This document shows positions 7,939 to 15,917 of a DNA stretch of 32,544 nucleotides, one piece after another; the first letter of the stretch is position 1; each line of letters opens with the position of its first letter. Under the pieces are notes generated by a model. That model had not been told where the DNA came from, searched no databases, and was given only the letters and a program-made list of their open reading frames with translations. The stretch spans positions 90,357 through 122,900 of the forward strand of contig ASZN01000009.1 of assembly GCA_000406005.1 (NCBI GenBank), in the 5' to 3' direction. A program made the translations under genes and the position numbers. Source of the DNA: Candidatus Poribacteria bacterium WGA-3G (GTDB lineage: Bacteria; Poribacteria; WGA-4E; WGA-3G).

Positions 7939-9399
7939 CTAATGCGAAGCGGTCCGAGGTATCATTTGTGGGTGCGCGTAGACGGTGGCATCGAAACTCT
8001 TTTGCATCAGTTCCCACTTGACGGCTTGGTAATCGGGATGTTCGGAAAGGTCGTTGTGTTCCCACGGGTCGTTGTCGAGATCGTAGAGTTCGCAAACCCC
8101 TTTCTGGTGGTAGACAACAAGTTTCCAACGTCGGTCCCGATACATCGTTGCGTGCGTCTGGTCAGGAGACGCGATTGCCCCGAAAAATTCGCTACGTACC
8201 GCCTCCCGATGGTCAGCGTCAGAGACTTCACCGCGTAAGAGGGGCGCGAGCGATTTACCCTGCACGTAATAGGGAATCTCCATACCCAATGCATCGTACA
8301 AGGTGGGAACAATGTCAAGCAGTTCAACGAGTGCGTCGCTTTGAACGTCTTGCCTGAAGTGTCCGGGCCAGGAAATCATGAGCGGTACGCGTACCGAACC
8401 TTCGTAGAAACGACACCCTTTGTATACCAATCCGTGGTCTCCGAGTGCCTCTCCGTGGTCGGATGTGAAGACAATAATCGTGTCCTCACGAAGTCCTTCG
8501 GCATCCAGATAGTCGAGGATACGTCCGAACTCGTGGTCGAGTTGTTCAATCATCGCGTAATAAGACGCTTGCATCCGTTTGTCGTCCCATTCGGCGGGTG
8601 TTTTCGCCTGCGATTGGAAGTCGATACCGGCATCTGTTAGTTTCGACTGGAAGGCGATGTCGCCCTCCTGAAAGTGCGGACCGGGGAGTGTTTCTGGGTC
8701 ATATCGGCGGTAATACTCCCAAGGCGCATCAAACGGCGGGTGCGGGTCAAACGGATTGATACTCAGTAGCCACGGCTGATTTTCGCGGCGGTTTTTCTGA
8801 ATAAACTCGACGGTTTTTTCGGTGCACCAATAGGTCTGATGGAGGTGCGGCGGTACGTTGTCAAGGTCTTGCGTCGGTTCTTTTACACGTCCGTTCCTGT
8901 TTGGATACTTTTGCGAGGCTGCTTTGCCTGCTATCAACGCTGCAGGATCAATACCTTGTGAACGTTGCCAATCGGCGTATTCGTGTCCGATCGCGTTCGG
9001 TTTACCGTGATCGTGGCTATACTGGAAGTATCGATAGCCGTCATCCACGCGTTGTTCCTGTGCATCAAAGGCACTCGCGAGATGGAGCTTCCCAATCAAT
9101 CCACAATCGTAACCGTCTTGTGTGAGCGCATGCGTAATCAACCGGTCTTCGTAATACTGCGGAAAAGCTGGATTGCCGTTGCCGGTGACGCTCACGGCTG
9201 ACGGATACATACCGGTCATGAAACTCGCACGGGAAGGCGTACAGATGGGGGACTGACAATAGGCGTGCGTGAATGTGACCGATTGACCCATAAATTCGTC
9301 GAGTCTCGGTGTGTGGATATGTGGATTCCCCAACACACCGATGGTGTCGAAACGTTGCTGGTCTGTACAGTACCATAGGATATTTGGACGTTTTTCCAT
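7939..9399 (-). CDS. sulfatase (formylglycine-dependent, S1 type)
   Basis: A 486-residue sulfatase of the alkaline phosphatase fold. The CTPSR motif at 53-57 (followed by ASFMTG) is the C-x-P-x-R signature; C53 would be oxidised to formylglycine. Metal and sulfate-binding elements are visible: D13-Q14 in YCTDQQ (many members have DD here), K104 and H106 in GKLHL, H220 in DPHPPFD, D314-H315 in FTSDHGEALGDH and K327. There is no signal peptide, so it would be cytoplasmic unless exported another way. The start is uncertain between a GTG at 9408 and the ATG at 9399: GGA lies three bases before the first and twelve before the second; I prefer the ATG because the conserved domain begins at once. 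Substrate unknown. A formylglycine-generating enzyme is not in the window. Confidence 0.93.
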   Translation of the reverse strand: MEKRPNILWYCTDQQRFDTIGVLGNPHIHTPRLDEFMGQSVTFTHAYCQSPICTPSRASFMTGMYPSAVSVTGNGNPAFPQYYEDRLITHALTQDGYDCGLIGKLHLASAFDAQEQRVDDGYRYFQYSHDHGKPNAIGHEYADWQRSQGIDPAALIAGKAASQKYPNRNGRVKEPTQDLDNVPPHLHQTYWCTEKTVEFIQKNRRENQPWLLSINPFDPHPPFDAPWEYYRRYDPETLPGPHFQEGDIAFQSKLTDAGIDFQSQAKTPAEWDDKRMQASYYAMIEQLDHEFGRILDYLDAEGLREDTIIVFTSDHGEALGDHGLVYKGCRFYEGSVRVPLMISWPGHFRQDVQSDALVELLDIVPTLYDALGMEIPYYVQGKSLAPLLRGEVSDADHREAVRSEFFGAIASPDQTHATMYRDRRWKLVVYHQKGVCELYDLDNDPWEHNDLSEHPDYQAVKWELMQKSFDATVYAHPQMIPRTASH

Positions 9400-9604
9400 T
9401 TCTATCACGATTCCTTTCCCGGTTGCTACCGGTTGACGGCTACGGTGTTATTCGGTTTGGCGGTAGGTAAGAAGAATGTTGTTATCTATTCTATCAAATG
9501 TTCAGTTTTAAATTAACAAAAATCGAGGGGATGGAAGGCAGGAAGGGTAAGGTTTTCTGTTGCTATGCCGACAAAGATTCTGATTGCCAATAGTTGATAA
9601 CGCC

Positions 9605-12106
9605 TTATGGACTGTCGTCGTAGGTCGGTTCTTTTGCTGGACGGACGGTCCACTTTTCAAAGGCAGCTGTGAACGATTTTACTTTCTCCCCAAAGTGGAG
9701 GTATTGGATACTGTCAACCGGCACCGAGACCTCGCCGTAGATTGACGAACGTCCGAACAGTCTGCCATCTTGAACTTCAAGTGGCTCGAAAATTAGGATT
9801 GAACCGTCGGTCAGCGTGACGCGAACTTCAGCGTGCGTGGTTGATGTCTGACGGTTGCCACCGTTCCTGCTGACATTAACGATCCGTGCTACGCGGTCTA
9901 TCGGGATAGAAAACTCCCGCAATTTTGAGTCAAACTGAATTGTTTGTCCTTGGAAATCTAAGAGTGTTCCACGTTTCATATCACCTGTTTTTGCGACCAC
10001 TATATGACTCGGTGGGTTATCTCGGCTGAAACGCGGGACGGTTAAAGCGCGTTCCAATTTCATAAGCGATTTATCCTTTTCGGAGTCGGGCGGCGTGTTG
10101 AAGAATTCAAGCCATCCATCACCTGGTTGCCCTATATTTTTGGGTGCGAATTCAATCCATTCTGGACCTGGATTTCCTTCAAAATTCACTTCATTTATTA
10201 TAACCCCCACCATACGCCCGTCGATTTTCTGCATGTTGTCGGCATTAATTATAAATTGCTTGCCATCTTTTCCCGCTCCAACCACCTGTATTTCAACCTC
10301 TCGAACCCCATTTCCTCTATCCGCCCGAGTAACCCTCAAGGAACCGAAGTCGGTTGCGGGCTGTGTTCTATCCGTATTTGGTGCGTGTGTTCTACCAGAG
10401 AATTCAAGTGCTTTTATATTTGCCGAATCCAAATGCTGCGCGCTGATGAAAGGTGATTGGAAGTTGGCGGATTTGCCATCGTACGAGGTGATTTGCCCCG
10501 GAAAGATCTCTCCACTTTTCAGATGTAACGTGTGCCGAAATTGTGCTGTGGAGTAGGGAAGAGGTACCCTCGCCCCTACAGGTAACCCAGTTCCCACGGT
10601 AGCAGATTTATCGTTCCGTTCTATGTGATAGTCTCGGTTGTATGCCAATCGGACCGGCTTCAACGCGCCTACGAATTCCCACTGTACAGAGGATGTCCCT
10701 TGACCTCCACCGAATACAACGCGCCCACGTAGATTTCCTGATGCCCAAACCAACTTATCCTTATTTTCATCTGCTTCGCTAATGTCAGGTTTTGGAGCAA
10801 ACTGAAGCAGTGAAGCATCTGAAAGCGAACAGGTTACCGGTTCGTCAGCGAATGCAGTCTGGAGGACCACACTATCAGATTTCACTTGTATAAGTTTTCC
10901 GTGCAAAACAACTTTATCAGGATATTTTAGCGTAACGGCTTGATCTAACTTCGCCGATGGAATTCCGGGTTGAAAGATGTGGTTAAGTTCTTGGAAATTG
11001 ATGTTCTGCCGTATTCCGTCTGTGTTGAGAACATAGGCATCGTTTCCCTGCACAAACAATCTGCCCTGAATGCGCTCTCCATTCGTCATGTAGACGTGCG
11101 GTTTAGAAAGGTGTATTCGCTCGGCTGCTGACGCCTTAAGTTGGCGATAAACCTTTACATTTCGCACCGTCAAATCTTCACCTCGGTTCTGAATGTAGAT
11201 GCCCGAATCTTTGACCGTTGGCTCGATACCCTTTAATTCCAGTAGCAAATTACCCGTGGCACCAAACACTCTGAGCACGCCAGTCCCGCCGTGATAAGTC
11301 AGTCGCAAACGGACGCTCCGTTGTTCGGGCGGAATTGCCAAAACGGATTTAAAAAGTACACCTTGAACGGCGACGAGTTCGTCCTTCCATATTGCTAATC
11401 GCAACGCTTGGTAGAGGTCCTTGCCAAAAGCGAAAGAGAAATTAGGTGGATGCTTATCGGATGCTAATTCTAATTCAATCTCAAAACGTTCGGGCCAGTT
11501 GAAGGCGTAGAAGATTTCCGCCTTGTCTATCCATGTCTTGGGGTGCCCTTCGGGGTCCGCGAACCATTCGGAACGCCGAACAAAGTCAAACGGCAATGCA
11601 GGATTAACTGCTTCTCTCTTAGGTTTAAGTAATTTCCAATTCTTTAGTTGGGAGCCGTCGAAAAGGAAATCCGGACGTTCTCGGCGTTCAAGCATATAAA
11701 CTGCTGAACGTTTGACGCGAAATTGACCGTGGCGTTTGCTGGAAAAGAGAAAGGTTCGGTCATCCGAACCGATGAGATCAGCTACCCAGACATCGCCAGA
11801 CAACGTGCTCACGCGAAACGCCTCCGTTGTTGATACTTGTCCGTTCTCAGTAACGGGTGGGGAGTCCTGTTTCCAGAATGCGACACCATCCAATACCTTG
11901 ACATCAAGTATCAGATCGTCCAAAAAATAGGGTGATGACCAGCGGATTGTTCCTGCACTGCTGTCGAGTAACTGCCCCGTCAGAACATCGCCATTTTTCC
12001 AGCGTAACCCTATCTCGGAGGGGTTGGATAACCCAGCCCCTACTGGAAACCATAATGTCGTCACCACCGTAACTGCGACGAGTATTCTCTTTAAGTATCG
12101 TAGCAT
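9605..12106 (-). CDS. secreted multi-beta-module protein, downstream paralog
   Basis: An 833-residue exported protein, paralogous to the gene upstream. TAGGAG, which overlaps the stop of that gene, lies about eight bases before the ATG at 12106, so the two are translationally coupled. A signal peptide covers residues 1-24. About eight modules of 40-47 residues share the pattern NGdxlxGxL-x(8)-f.s-x(6)-i-x-lxxixxi.f, at about 35-77, 97-140, 337-380, 389-436, 453-497, 525-570, 702-747 and 760-806. Residues 148-322 begin LFDGSQLKNW and resemble a DUF1080-like concanavalin-fold domain. Residues 636-670 (INEVNFEGNPGPEWIEF) look like the start of a lamin-tail domain, absent from the paralog. Residues 22-29 and 503-517 are encoded by repeat-like DNA. 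No catalytic motif is evident; a binding or scaffold role is inference. An in-frame extension to 12313 is antisense overlap and is rejected. Confidence 0.85.
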   Translation of the reverse strand: MLRYLKRILVAVTVVTTLWFPVGAGLSNPSEIGLRWKNGDVLTGQLLDSSAGTIRWSSPYFLDDLILDVKVLDGVAFWKQDSPPVTENGQVSTTEAFRVSTLSGDVWVADLIGSDDRTFLFSSKRHGQFRVKRSAVYMLERRERPDFLFDGSQLKNWKLLKPKREAVNPALPFDFVRRSEWFADPEGHPKTWIDKAEIFYAFNWPERFEIELELASDKHPPNFSFAFGKDLYQALRLAIWKDELVAVQGVLFKSVLAIPPEQRSVRLRLTYHGGTGVLRVFGATGNLLLELKGIEPTVKDSGIYIQNRGEDLTVRNVKVYRQLKASAAERIHLSKPHVYMTNGERIQGRLFVQGNDAYVLNTDGIRQNINFQELNHIFQPGIPSAKLDQAVTLKYPDKVVLHGKLIQVKSDSVVLQTAFADEPVTCSLSDASLLQFAPKPDISEADENKDKLVWASGNLRGRVVFGGGQGTSSVQWEFVGALKPVRLAYNRDYHIERNDKSATVGTGLPVGARVPLPYSTAQFRHTLHLKSGEIFPGQITSYDGKSANFQSPFISAQHLDSANIKALEFSGRTHAPNTDRTQPATDFGSLRVTRADRGNGVREVEIQVVGAGKDGKQFIINADNMQKIDGRMVGVIINEVNFEGNPGPEWIEFAPKNIGQPGDGWLEFFNTPPDSEKDKSLMKLERALTVPRFSRDNPPSHIVVAKTGDMKRGTLLDFQGQTIQFDSKLREFSIPIDRVARIVNVSRNGGNRQTSTTHAEVRVTLTDGSILIFEPLEVQDGRLFGRSSIYGEVSVPVDSIQYLHFGEKVKSFTAAFEKWTVRPAKEPTYDDSP
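10557..10597. repeat. palindromic repeat sequence inside a coding region
   Basis: This stretch has a GAGGTACCCTCGCCCCTAC block followed by a GGTAACCCAG-containing block, resembling the GTAGGGGC/GGGTAACCC repeat at 25973-25991. It encodes roughly residues 503-517 (TGLPVGARVPLP), a linker about ten residues longer than the matching part of the upstream paralog. Confidence 0.55.
12020..12043. repeat. GGGCTGGGTAACCCAGCCC-type repeat inside a signal peptide region
   Basis: Positions 12021-12043 match the intergenic palindrome and its flank at 25973-25995 at all but two bases (GGGTTGGATAACCC against GGGCTGGGTAACCC, then AGCCCCTAC). Read on the minus strand it encodes VGAGLSNP, residues 22-29, spanning the predicted signal peptidase site. 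Confidence 0.65.
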
Positions 12107-12116
12107 TGTAAGGCTC

Positions 12117-14630
12117 CTAATGCGAATGGGTCGGTGAAACCTCGTAAACCGGTTCTTTTGCTGAACGGACGACCCACTCTTCAAAAACGGATCTGAACGA
12201 CTTCGCTTTCTCTCCAAAGTGGAGATATTGGATACTGTCAACCGGCACCGAAATCTCACCATAGACTGACGAACGCCCGGACAGTCTGCCAGCTTCAACT
12301 TCAAGGGGCTCAAAAATCAGAATCGGATTATCAATCAAAGAAACGCGGACTTCAGGTTGTAAAGCGTCATCAGTTTTCAGTTTTCGGTTTTCAGTTAAAG
12401 AAGTTTCTGACTTAATCACATCTCTCTTTAACTGGTGTCTGACGGCTGATGGCTGAAAACTATTCCCGCTGACATCAACGATTCGTGCGACACGGTCTAT
12501 TGGAACGGAAAGCTCTCGTAACTTTGAATCAAATTGAATCGTCTGTCCGTTGATACCCAACAATTTTCCTCGCTTCAAATCGCCGTTGTTCGCTACGAGA
12601 ATGTGGTTCGGTGGATTATCGCGGTTGAAACGCGGAACGGTTAAGGCACGCTCCAATTTCGCATCAAGTTTCTTCGTCCGCGTTTCAAGCGGATCGAACA
12701 TGAGTTCAACGCCACGTTTGAGCGCAGCGGCATCATTTTCTGCGAAGTTTCTATCGACGACAACAACTTTGGGTTGCTGTTTCTCGGCATCGTCAGGCAG
12801 GACGACTATTTCGACTTTGCCATCCTTCCTACGACGTGTCACAGCGTTCAAAATTCGACCATCTTCCAAAATGATACGATGTTTACCTTTCCCACCAGTG
12901 ATCGTAATCGGATTTCGGTTCTCCGTTCTTGCGTTCCCTCTTTTGCCTGAAAATTCAATACCTTTGACATATTGCGAACCGATGTGTTGCAGACCGATAA
13001 ACGGTGACTGGAAGCCGAGGGTCTCTTCATTGTATGACAAAATCTGGCACGGAATAACCTCTCCGTTCTTCAGATGTAAGAGATGCGGAAATTTTTTTGC
13101 ATCAAAAGGTTTCTGGCGCGATACTCGCTGTAAAGACCTCTCGACACGGGCACCCCGAGCGTTCGCGAGCCGGACGGGTTCAGATGTTCCGACAGGCTGC
13201 CATCGTAGGTCAGGGGTATGCTTACCATCAAACAGAATATGACCGTGCAGACTCCCAGATTCATAAAACAATCTGTCATAATCTTCTGCAGATGTTTGTG
13301 ATTCGGTTGTTGCGTTGAACTGAAGCCGCGAAGCACCCGCGATAGAGCAGATTACCGGTTCGTCCACAAACGTCGTCTGTATCCGCACGCGATCAGGATG
13401 CAATTGCGTAACTTGTCCGCGTAGCACCGATCCATCAATATATATCAGTGATGCTGGAGACGTATGGGTTGGCTCCAACGTGATACCGGGCTGCACAACG
13501 CGATCAATCTGTGATAAATCAATATCCGTTCGCGTTCCATCTGTATCAAGAACGTAGGCTTGATTGTTCGTCACAAATAGCCTACCGGGAACTATTTTCC
13601 CGTTCATCAGGTGTACCCGGGGTTTGGAAACATCAAACTGCTGATATTCAACATCAGTAGGCTGTTGATAGATCCTTAATCGCTTTATGGTTAGATCTTG
13701 ACCTCGGTTAAAAACATAGATGCCGGCTGCTTCAATCGTTAGACGGACACCTTCTAATTCCAACAAAACGTTGCCATTCAGGTCAAGAACTCTCAGTACG
13801 CCAAGGTTCTCATCACCCGTCTCATGATACGCAAGTCGCAGCCGGAAATTCCGCCGGTCTGGTTCAATCGTCAACACAGACTCAAACAACGTGCCTTGAA
13901 CGACGACGAGTTCGTTGACCCAAGTTTCGAGGCGCACTGTTTCATATAGGTTTTTACCGAATGCGATGACAAAACTCGGTGGACGTGCAGTAGATGCCAA
14001 TTCCAGGTCAATCTCAAAACGTTTGGGCCAATCGAGTGCGTAGAAGATATTCGCCTTGGCTTGATTCGTTTGGGGACGCCCCCCGCGATCTGTGTGCCAA
14101 CTCGGTTGCATGTCTGCGAGGAGCTGCAACTCGTTGTTATTCTTATTTTCTCCCGGTAGTTTCCAAGCTGAGAGTTGGGAGCCGTCAAAAAGCAGATTGG
14201 AGTGCTTTCGACTCTCAAACGAATAAATCATCTCTCGGTTCACGCGAAACCGACCGTGACGCTCGCTGGCGAAGAGAAAGGTGTCGTCATCTGAACCGAT
14301 GAGGTCCGCCATCCAGATATCTCCCGATACTGTGCCGATGCGAAATGCCTCAGCTACGGAGGTTTCCGATCGGTTTGGAAAAACGATGGCCTCTAATACA
14401 TTGGCATCAACGACCAGATGATCCGAAAAGTGTGGCGATGCCCAACGAATTTTTCCATCATTTTCAGTAACGGACGGTGATCCGGGTTCGCTTTCCAATA
14501 ACTGACCGGGAAGGGTATCACCATTCTTCCAACGCAACTGCGCCTCTGTCTGTTCAGCGTGCACCACTGGCAGCCATACCGATGTTAGCACCGTGATAGC
14601 GAAAAGTATCTTTTTTATGTTGCAACGCAT
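12117..14630 (-). CDS. secreted multi-beta-module protein, upstream paralog
   Basis: An 837-residue exported protein closely related to the next gene downstream; the last 150 residues share long near-identical runs such as GQTIQFDSKLRE and IDRVARIV. AAGGAG lies six bases before the ATG. The signal peptide (residues 1-25) ends VVHA before EQTEAQLRWKNGD. It has the same order of parts: two beta modules, a DUF1080-like LFDGSQLSAW domain, then further modules, including HLKNGEVIPCQILSYNEE and NNGDLKRGKLLGINGQ. Its own middle segment (roughly 585-650, KHRIILEDGRILNAV and following) replaces the lamin-tail-like segment of the paralog. Residues about 724-753 (FQPSAVRHQLKRDVIKSETS...) are encoded by an intergenic-type repeat. 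Its stop overlaps the ribosome-binding site of the paralog. Function unknown; position downstream of the MoxR/VWA block suggests a periplasmic or surface role. Confidence 0.85.
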   Translation of the reverse strand: MRCNIKKILFAITVLTSVWLPVVHAEQTEAQLRWKNGDTLPGQLLESEPGSPSVTENDGKIRWASPHFSDHLVVDANVLEAIVFPNRSETSVAEAFRIGTVSGDIWMADLIGSDDDTFLFASERHGRFRVNREMIYSFESRKHSNLLFDGSQLSAWKLPGENKNNNELQLLADMQPSWHTDRGGRPQTNQAKANIFYALDWPKRFEIDLELASTARPPSFVIAFGKNLYETVRLETWVNELVVVQGTLFESVLTIEPDRRNFRLRLAYHETGDENLGVLRVLDLNGNVLLELEGVRLTIEAAGIYVFNRGQDLTIKRLRIYQQPTDVEYQQFDVSKPRVHLMNGKIVPGRLFVTNNQAYVLDTDGTRTDIDLSQIDRVVQPGITLEPTHTSPASLIYIDGSVLRGQVTQLHPDRVRIQTTFVDEPVICSIAGASRLQFNATTESQTSAEDYDRLFYESGSLHGHILFDGKHTPDLRWQPVGTSEPVRLANARGARVERSLQRVSRQKPFDAKKFPHLLHLKNGEVIPCQILSYNEETLGFQSPFIGLQHIGSQYVKGIEFSGKRGNARTENRNPITITGGKGKHRIILEDGRILNAVTRRRKDGKVEIVVLPDDAEKQQPKVVVVDRNFAENDAAALKRGVELMFDPLETRTKKLDAKLERALTVPRFNRDNPPNHILVANNGDLKRGKLLGINGQTIQFDSKLRELSVPIDRVARIVDVSGNSFQPSAVRHQLKRDVIKSETSLTENRKLKTDDALQPEVRVSLIDNPILIFEPLEVEAGRLSGRSSVYGEISVPVDSIQYLHFGEKAKSFRSVFEEWVVRSAKEPVYEVSPTHSH
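12373..12460. repeat. CAGTTAAAG-family repeat inserted in frame in a coding region
   Basis: GTTTTCAG at 12373-12380 is the exact inverse of CTGAAAAC at 12453-12460. Between them are TTTTCAGTTAAAGAAGTTTC and CTTTAACTGG, the same words that make up the intergenic repeats at 23330 and 28073. The paralogous gene lacks this stretch, so it is an insertion of about 30 codons without frame loss. Confidence 0.7.
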
Positions 14631-14648
14631 CGTTTTCTCCTTTTTGGT

Positions 14649-14790
14649 AGTTGTCAGTTGTCAGTACGGTTTTTTTTTCAAAAAAACCTTTCAGTCTTGA
14701 CCAACAACTCGCGCCTCAGCAAAAGTATCGGTAGACGAGTTGTTGGTCAAAGTTAAGAGGTTTTGGTTTAACGAGCCCTCTTGTAACTTA
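14649..14790. repeat. modular intergenic repeat, copy 1
   Basis: It begins with AGTTGTCAGTTGTCAGTACG, continues with the self-complementary GGTTTTTTT...AAAAAAACC at 14668-14688, then TTTCAGT, then a perfect 15-bp hairpin (14697-14750) and AGTTAAGAGG. The same parts in the same order occur at 23330 and 28073. It fills the gap between the toroid protein and the upstream module paralog. Confidence 0.75.
14697..14750. repeat. 15-bp-stem / 24-nt-loop hairpin, inverted orientation
   Basis: TTGACCAACAACTCG at 14697-14711 pairs perfectly with CGAGTTGTTGGTCAA at 14736-14750 around a 24-base loop. The reverse complement of the loop shares CCGATA and AGGCG in the same positions as the loops at 18610-18633 and 18659-18682 (15 of 24 bases against the first). 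Confidence 0.8.
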
Positions 14791-14813
14791 TAACCATTCT
14801 TCTGAAAACTATT

Positions 14814-15884
14814 CTACCTTTCATAAATAGGCAGTAGGCGATAGTTCAATGCCAGGGTAAGGATAGCCATTCCGGTTCCGTAGGCGCCGCCGTAGCTGCT
14901 CGTGAAGCTGCCATCTTCTTGTTGCATGCCTTGGAGTCGCTCAATGGTGCGTCGATTCCAAGCCTGCCACGCCTCGAAGTCGCTTTGGAAGAGTGCCTGC
15001 GCCATATAATACAGGTTGTAGAAGGCGTACCCGCCGCGTATGCTCTGATCCATCCGACGCTTGATGAATTGGGAAGTGGCTTTGTATTCCGGGGTGTCCT
15101 TTCTTTTCCCGATTGCGTAAACAAGAGTCGCGATTGCTGCCCGAGTGGCACCATCACCGTGGCTGCTCATAGGTTGGTAAGCGACACCGCCGCCGCGCAT
15201 CGTACAGGTTTGGAAAAAATTCAACGCCTTGTCAACGGCTTCATTAGGCACTTCAATCCCTGCGTTCCGTGCGCCAAGAATTCCCATCAACACAGTTCCA
15301 GCGACAGTTGTGTCGGCATCTTGGGATTGCGGAGAGTATCGCCAAGCCCCCCACGGGTTCTTCTCTTGCGCGGTCAATGCGCACCGGACAGCGAGTTCCA
15401 AAGCCTTACCGATGGTGCGCCGTCGCTCGGCAGGCACATCCGTCCCTTTCCAGAGCAGGTCTTCGCTGACTGCGCCGTACGCCTCGGAGAGTGCTAACGT
15501 CGCGAAACCGTGGTGGTACATTGACCCGCGTCCGAACCCCGTCATGTACCCGGTTTTAGAGTTCTGATTCATAATCATATTGCGGAGTGCCTTACGGATG
15601 TTTGTGGCATAAGGACCGAAATCCGGGTCTTCACCACTCGCCATAAACGCCATGAGACAGATCCCTGTGATGCCGGCCCCGTTTTGTCCACCTGGCCAAC
15701 TTCCGTCTTCGAGTTGTGTGCTTGCGAGATAGCGCAAGCCTCGGTCGCTAATGCTTCTAACGGCCGGTGGCACACCTGTGCCGTAGCGGATCGTGGGGTC
15801 CTGCGCGTAAGTCGATGTATTGGAAAATGTGACCAGAACCGTCAAAAAACATGAAAATCCGATAATGCATGTGCGGCTATTCAT
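14814..15884 (-). CDS. prenyltransferase/squalene-oxidase repeat protein (alpha/alpha toroid)
   Basis: A 356-residue exported protein with the alpha/alpha-barrel repeats of the squalene cyclase/prenyltransferase superfamily. QW-like motifs are seen near residues 56-64 (STQLEDGSWPG), in the middle (KNPWGAWRYSPQ) and near the C-terminus (MQQEDGSFTSSYGGAYGTGMAILTL). A signal peptide covers residues 1-28 (ends TYAQ). GGAGG lies before the ATG at 15884; an in-frame TTG at 15896 precedes that site and is rejected. Neither the DxDD motif of protonating cyclases nor a clear zinc site is visible, so it is unlikely to make hopanoids; such secreted toroids are frequent in Planctomycetes near MoxR/VWA genes and may be protein-binding. 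It is 33 bases downstream of the regulatory-domain gene and probably co-transcribed with it. Confidence 0.87.
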   Translation of the reverse strand: MNSRTCIIGFSCFLTVLVTFSNTSTYAQDPTIRYGTGVPPAVRSISDRGLRYLASTQLEDGSWPGGQNGAGITGICLMAFMASGEDPDFGPYATNIRKALRNMIMNQNSKTGYMTGFGRGSMYHHGFATLALSEAYGAVSEDLLWKGTDVPAERRRTIGKALELAVRCALTAQEKNPWGAWRYSPQSQDADTTVAGTVLMGILGARNAGIEVPNEAVDKALNFFQTCTMRGGGVAYQPMSSHGDGATRAAIATLVYAIGKRKDTPEYKATSQFIKRRMDQSIRGGYAFYNLYYMAQALFQSDFEAWQAWNRRTIERLQGMQQEDGSFTSSYGGAYGTGMAILTLALNYRLLPIYER

Positions 15885-15917
15885 CGAAACCTCCAACCTT
15901 CTTGTATCTCTTAATGC

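Noticed and set aside
10095..10556. Plus-strand frame of 153 residues
   Set aside because: It is antisense to the downstream module paralog and has no ribosome-binding site or recognisable motif.
12107..12313. N-terminal extension of the downstream module paralog
   Set aside because: It overlaps the end of the upstream paralog in another frame; the signal peptide and the TAGGAG site both place the start at 12106.
12550..13242. Plus-strand frame of 230 residues
   Set aside because: It lies wholly antisense to a secreted module protein that has a signal peptide, ribosome-binding site and paralog; the translated sequence is serine/arginine-rich without domain sense.
14814..15884. Squalene-hopene cyclase (hopanoid synthesis)
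   Set aside because: It is about half the usual length, is secreted and lacks the DxDD motif.
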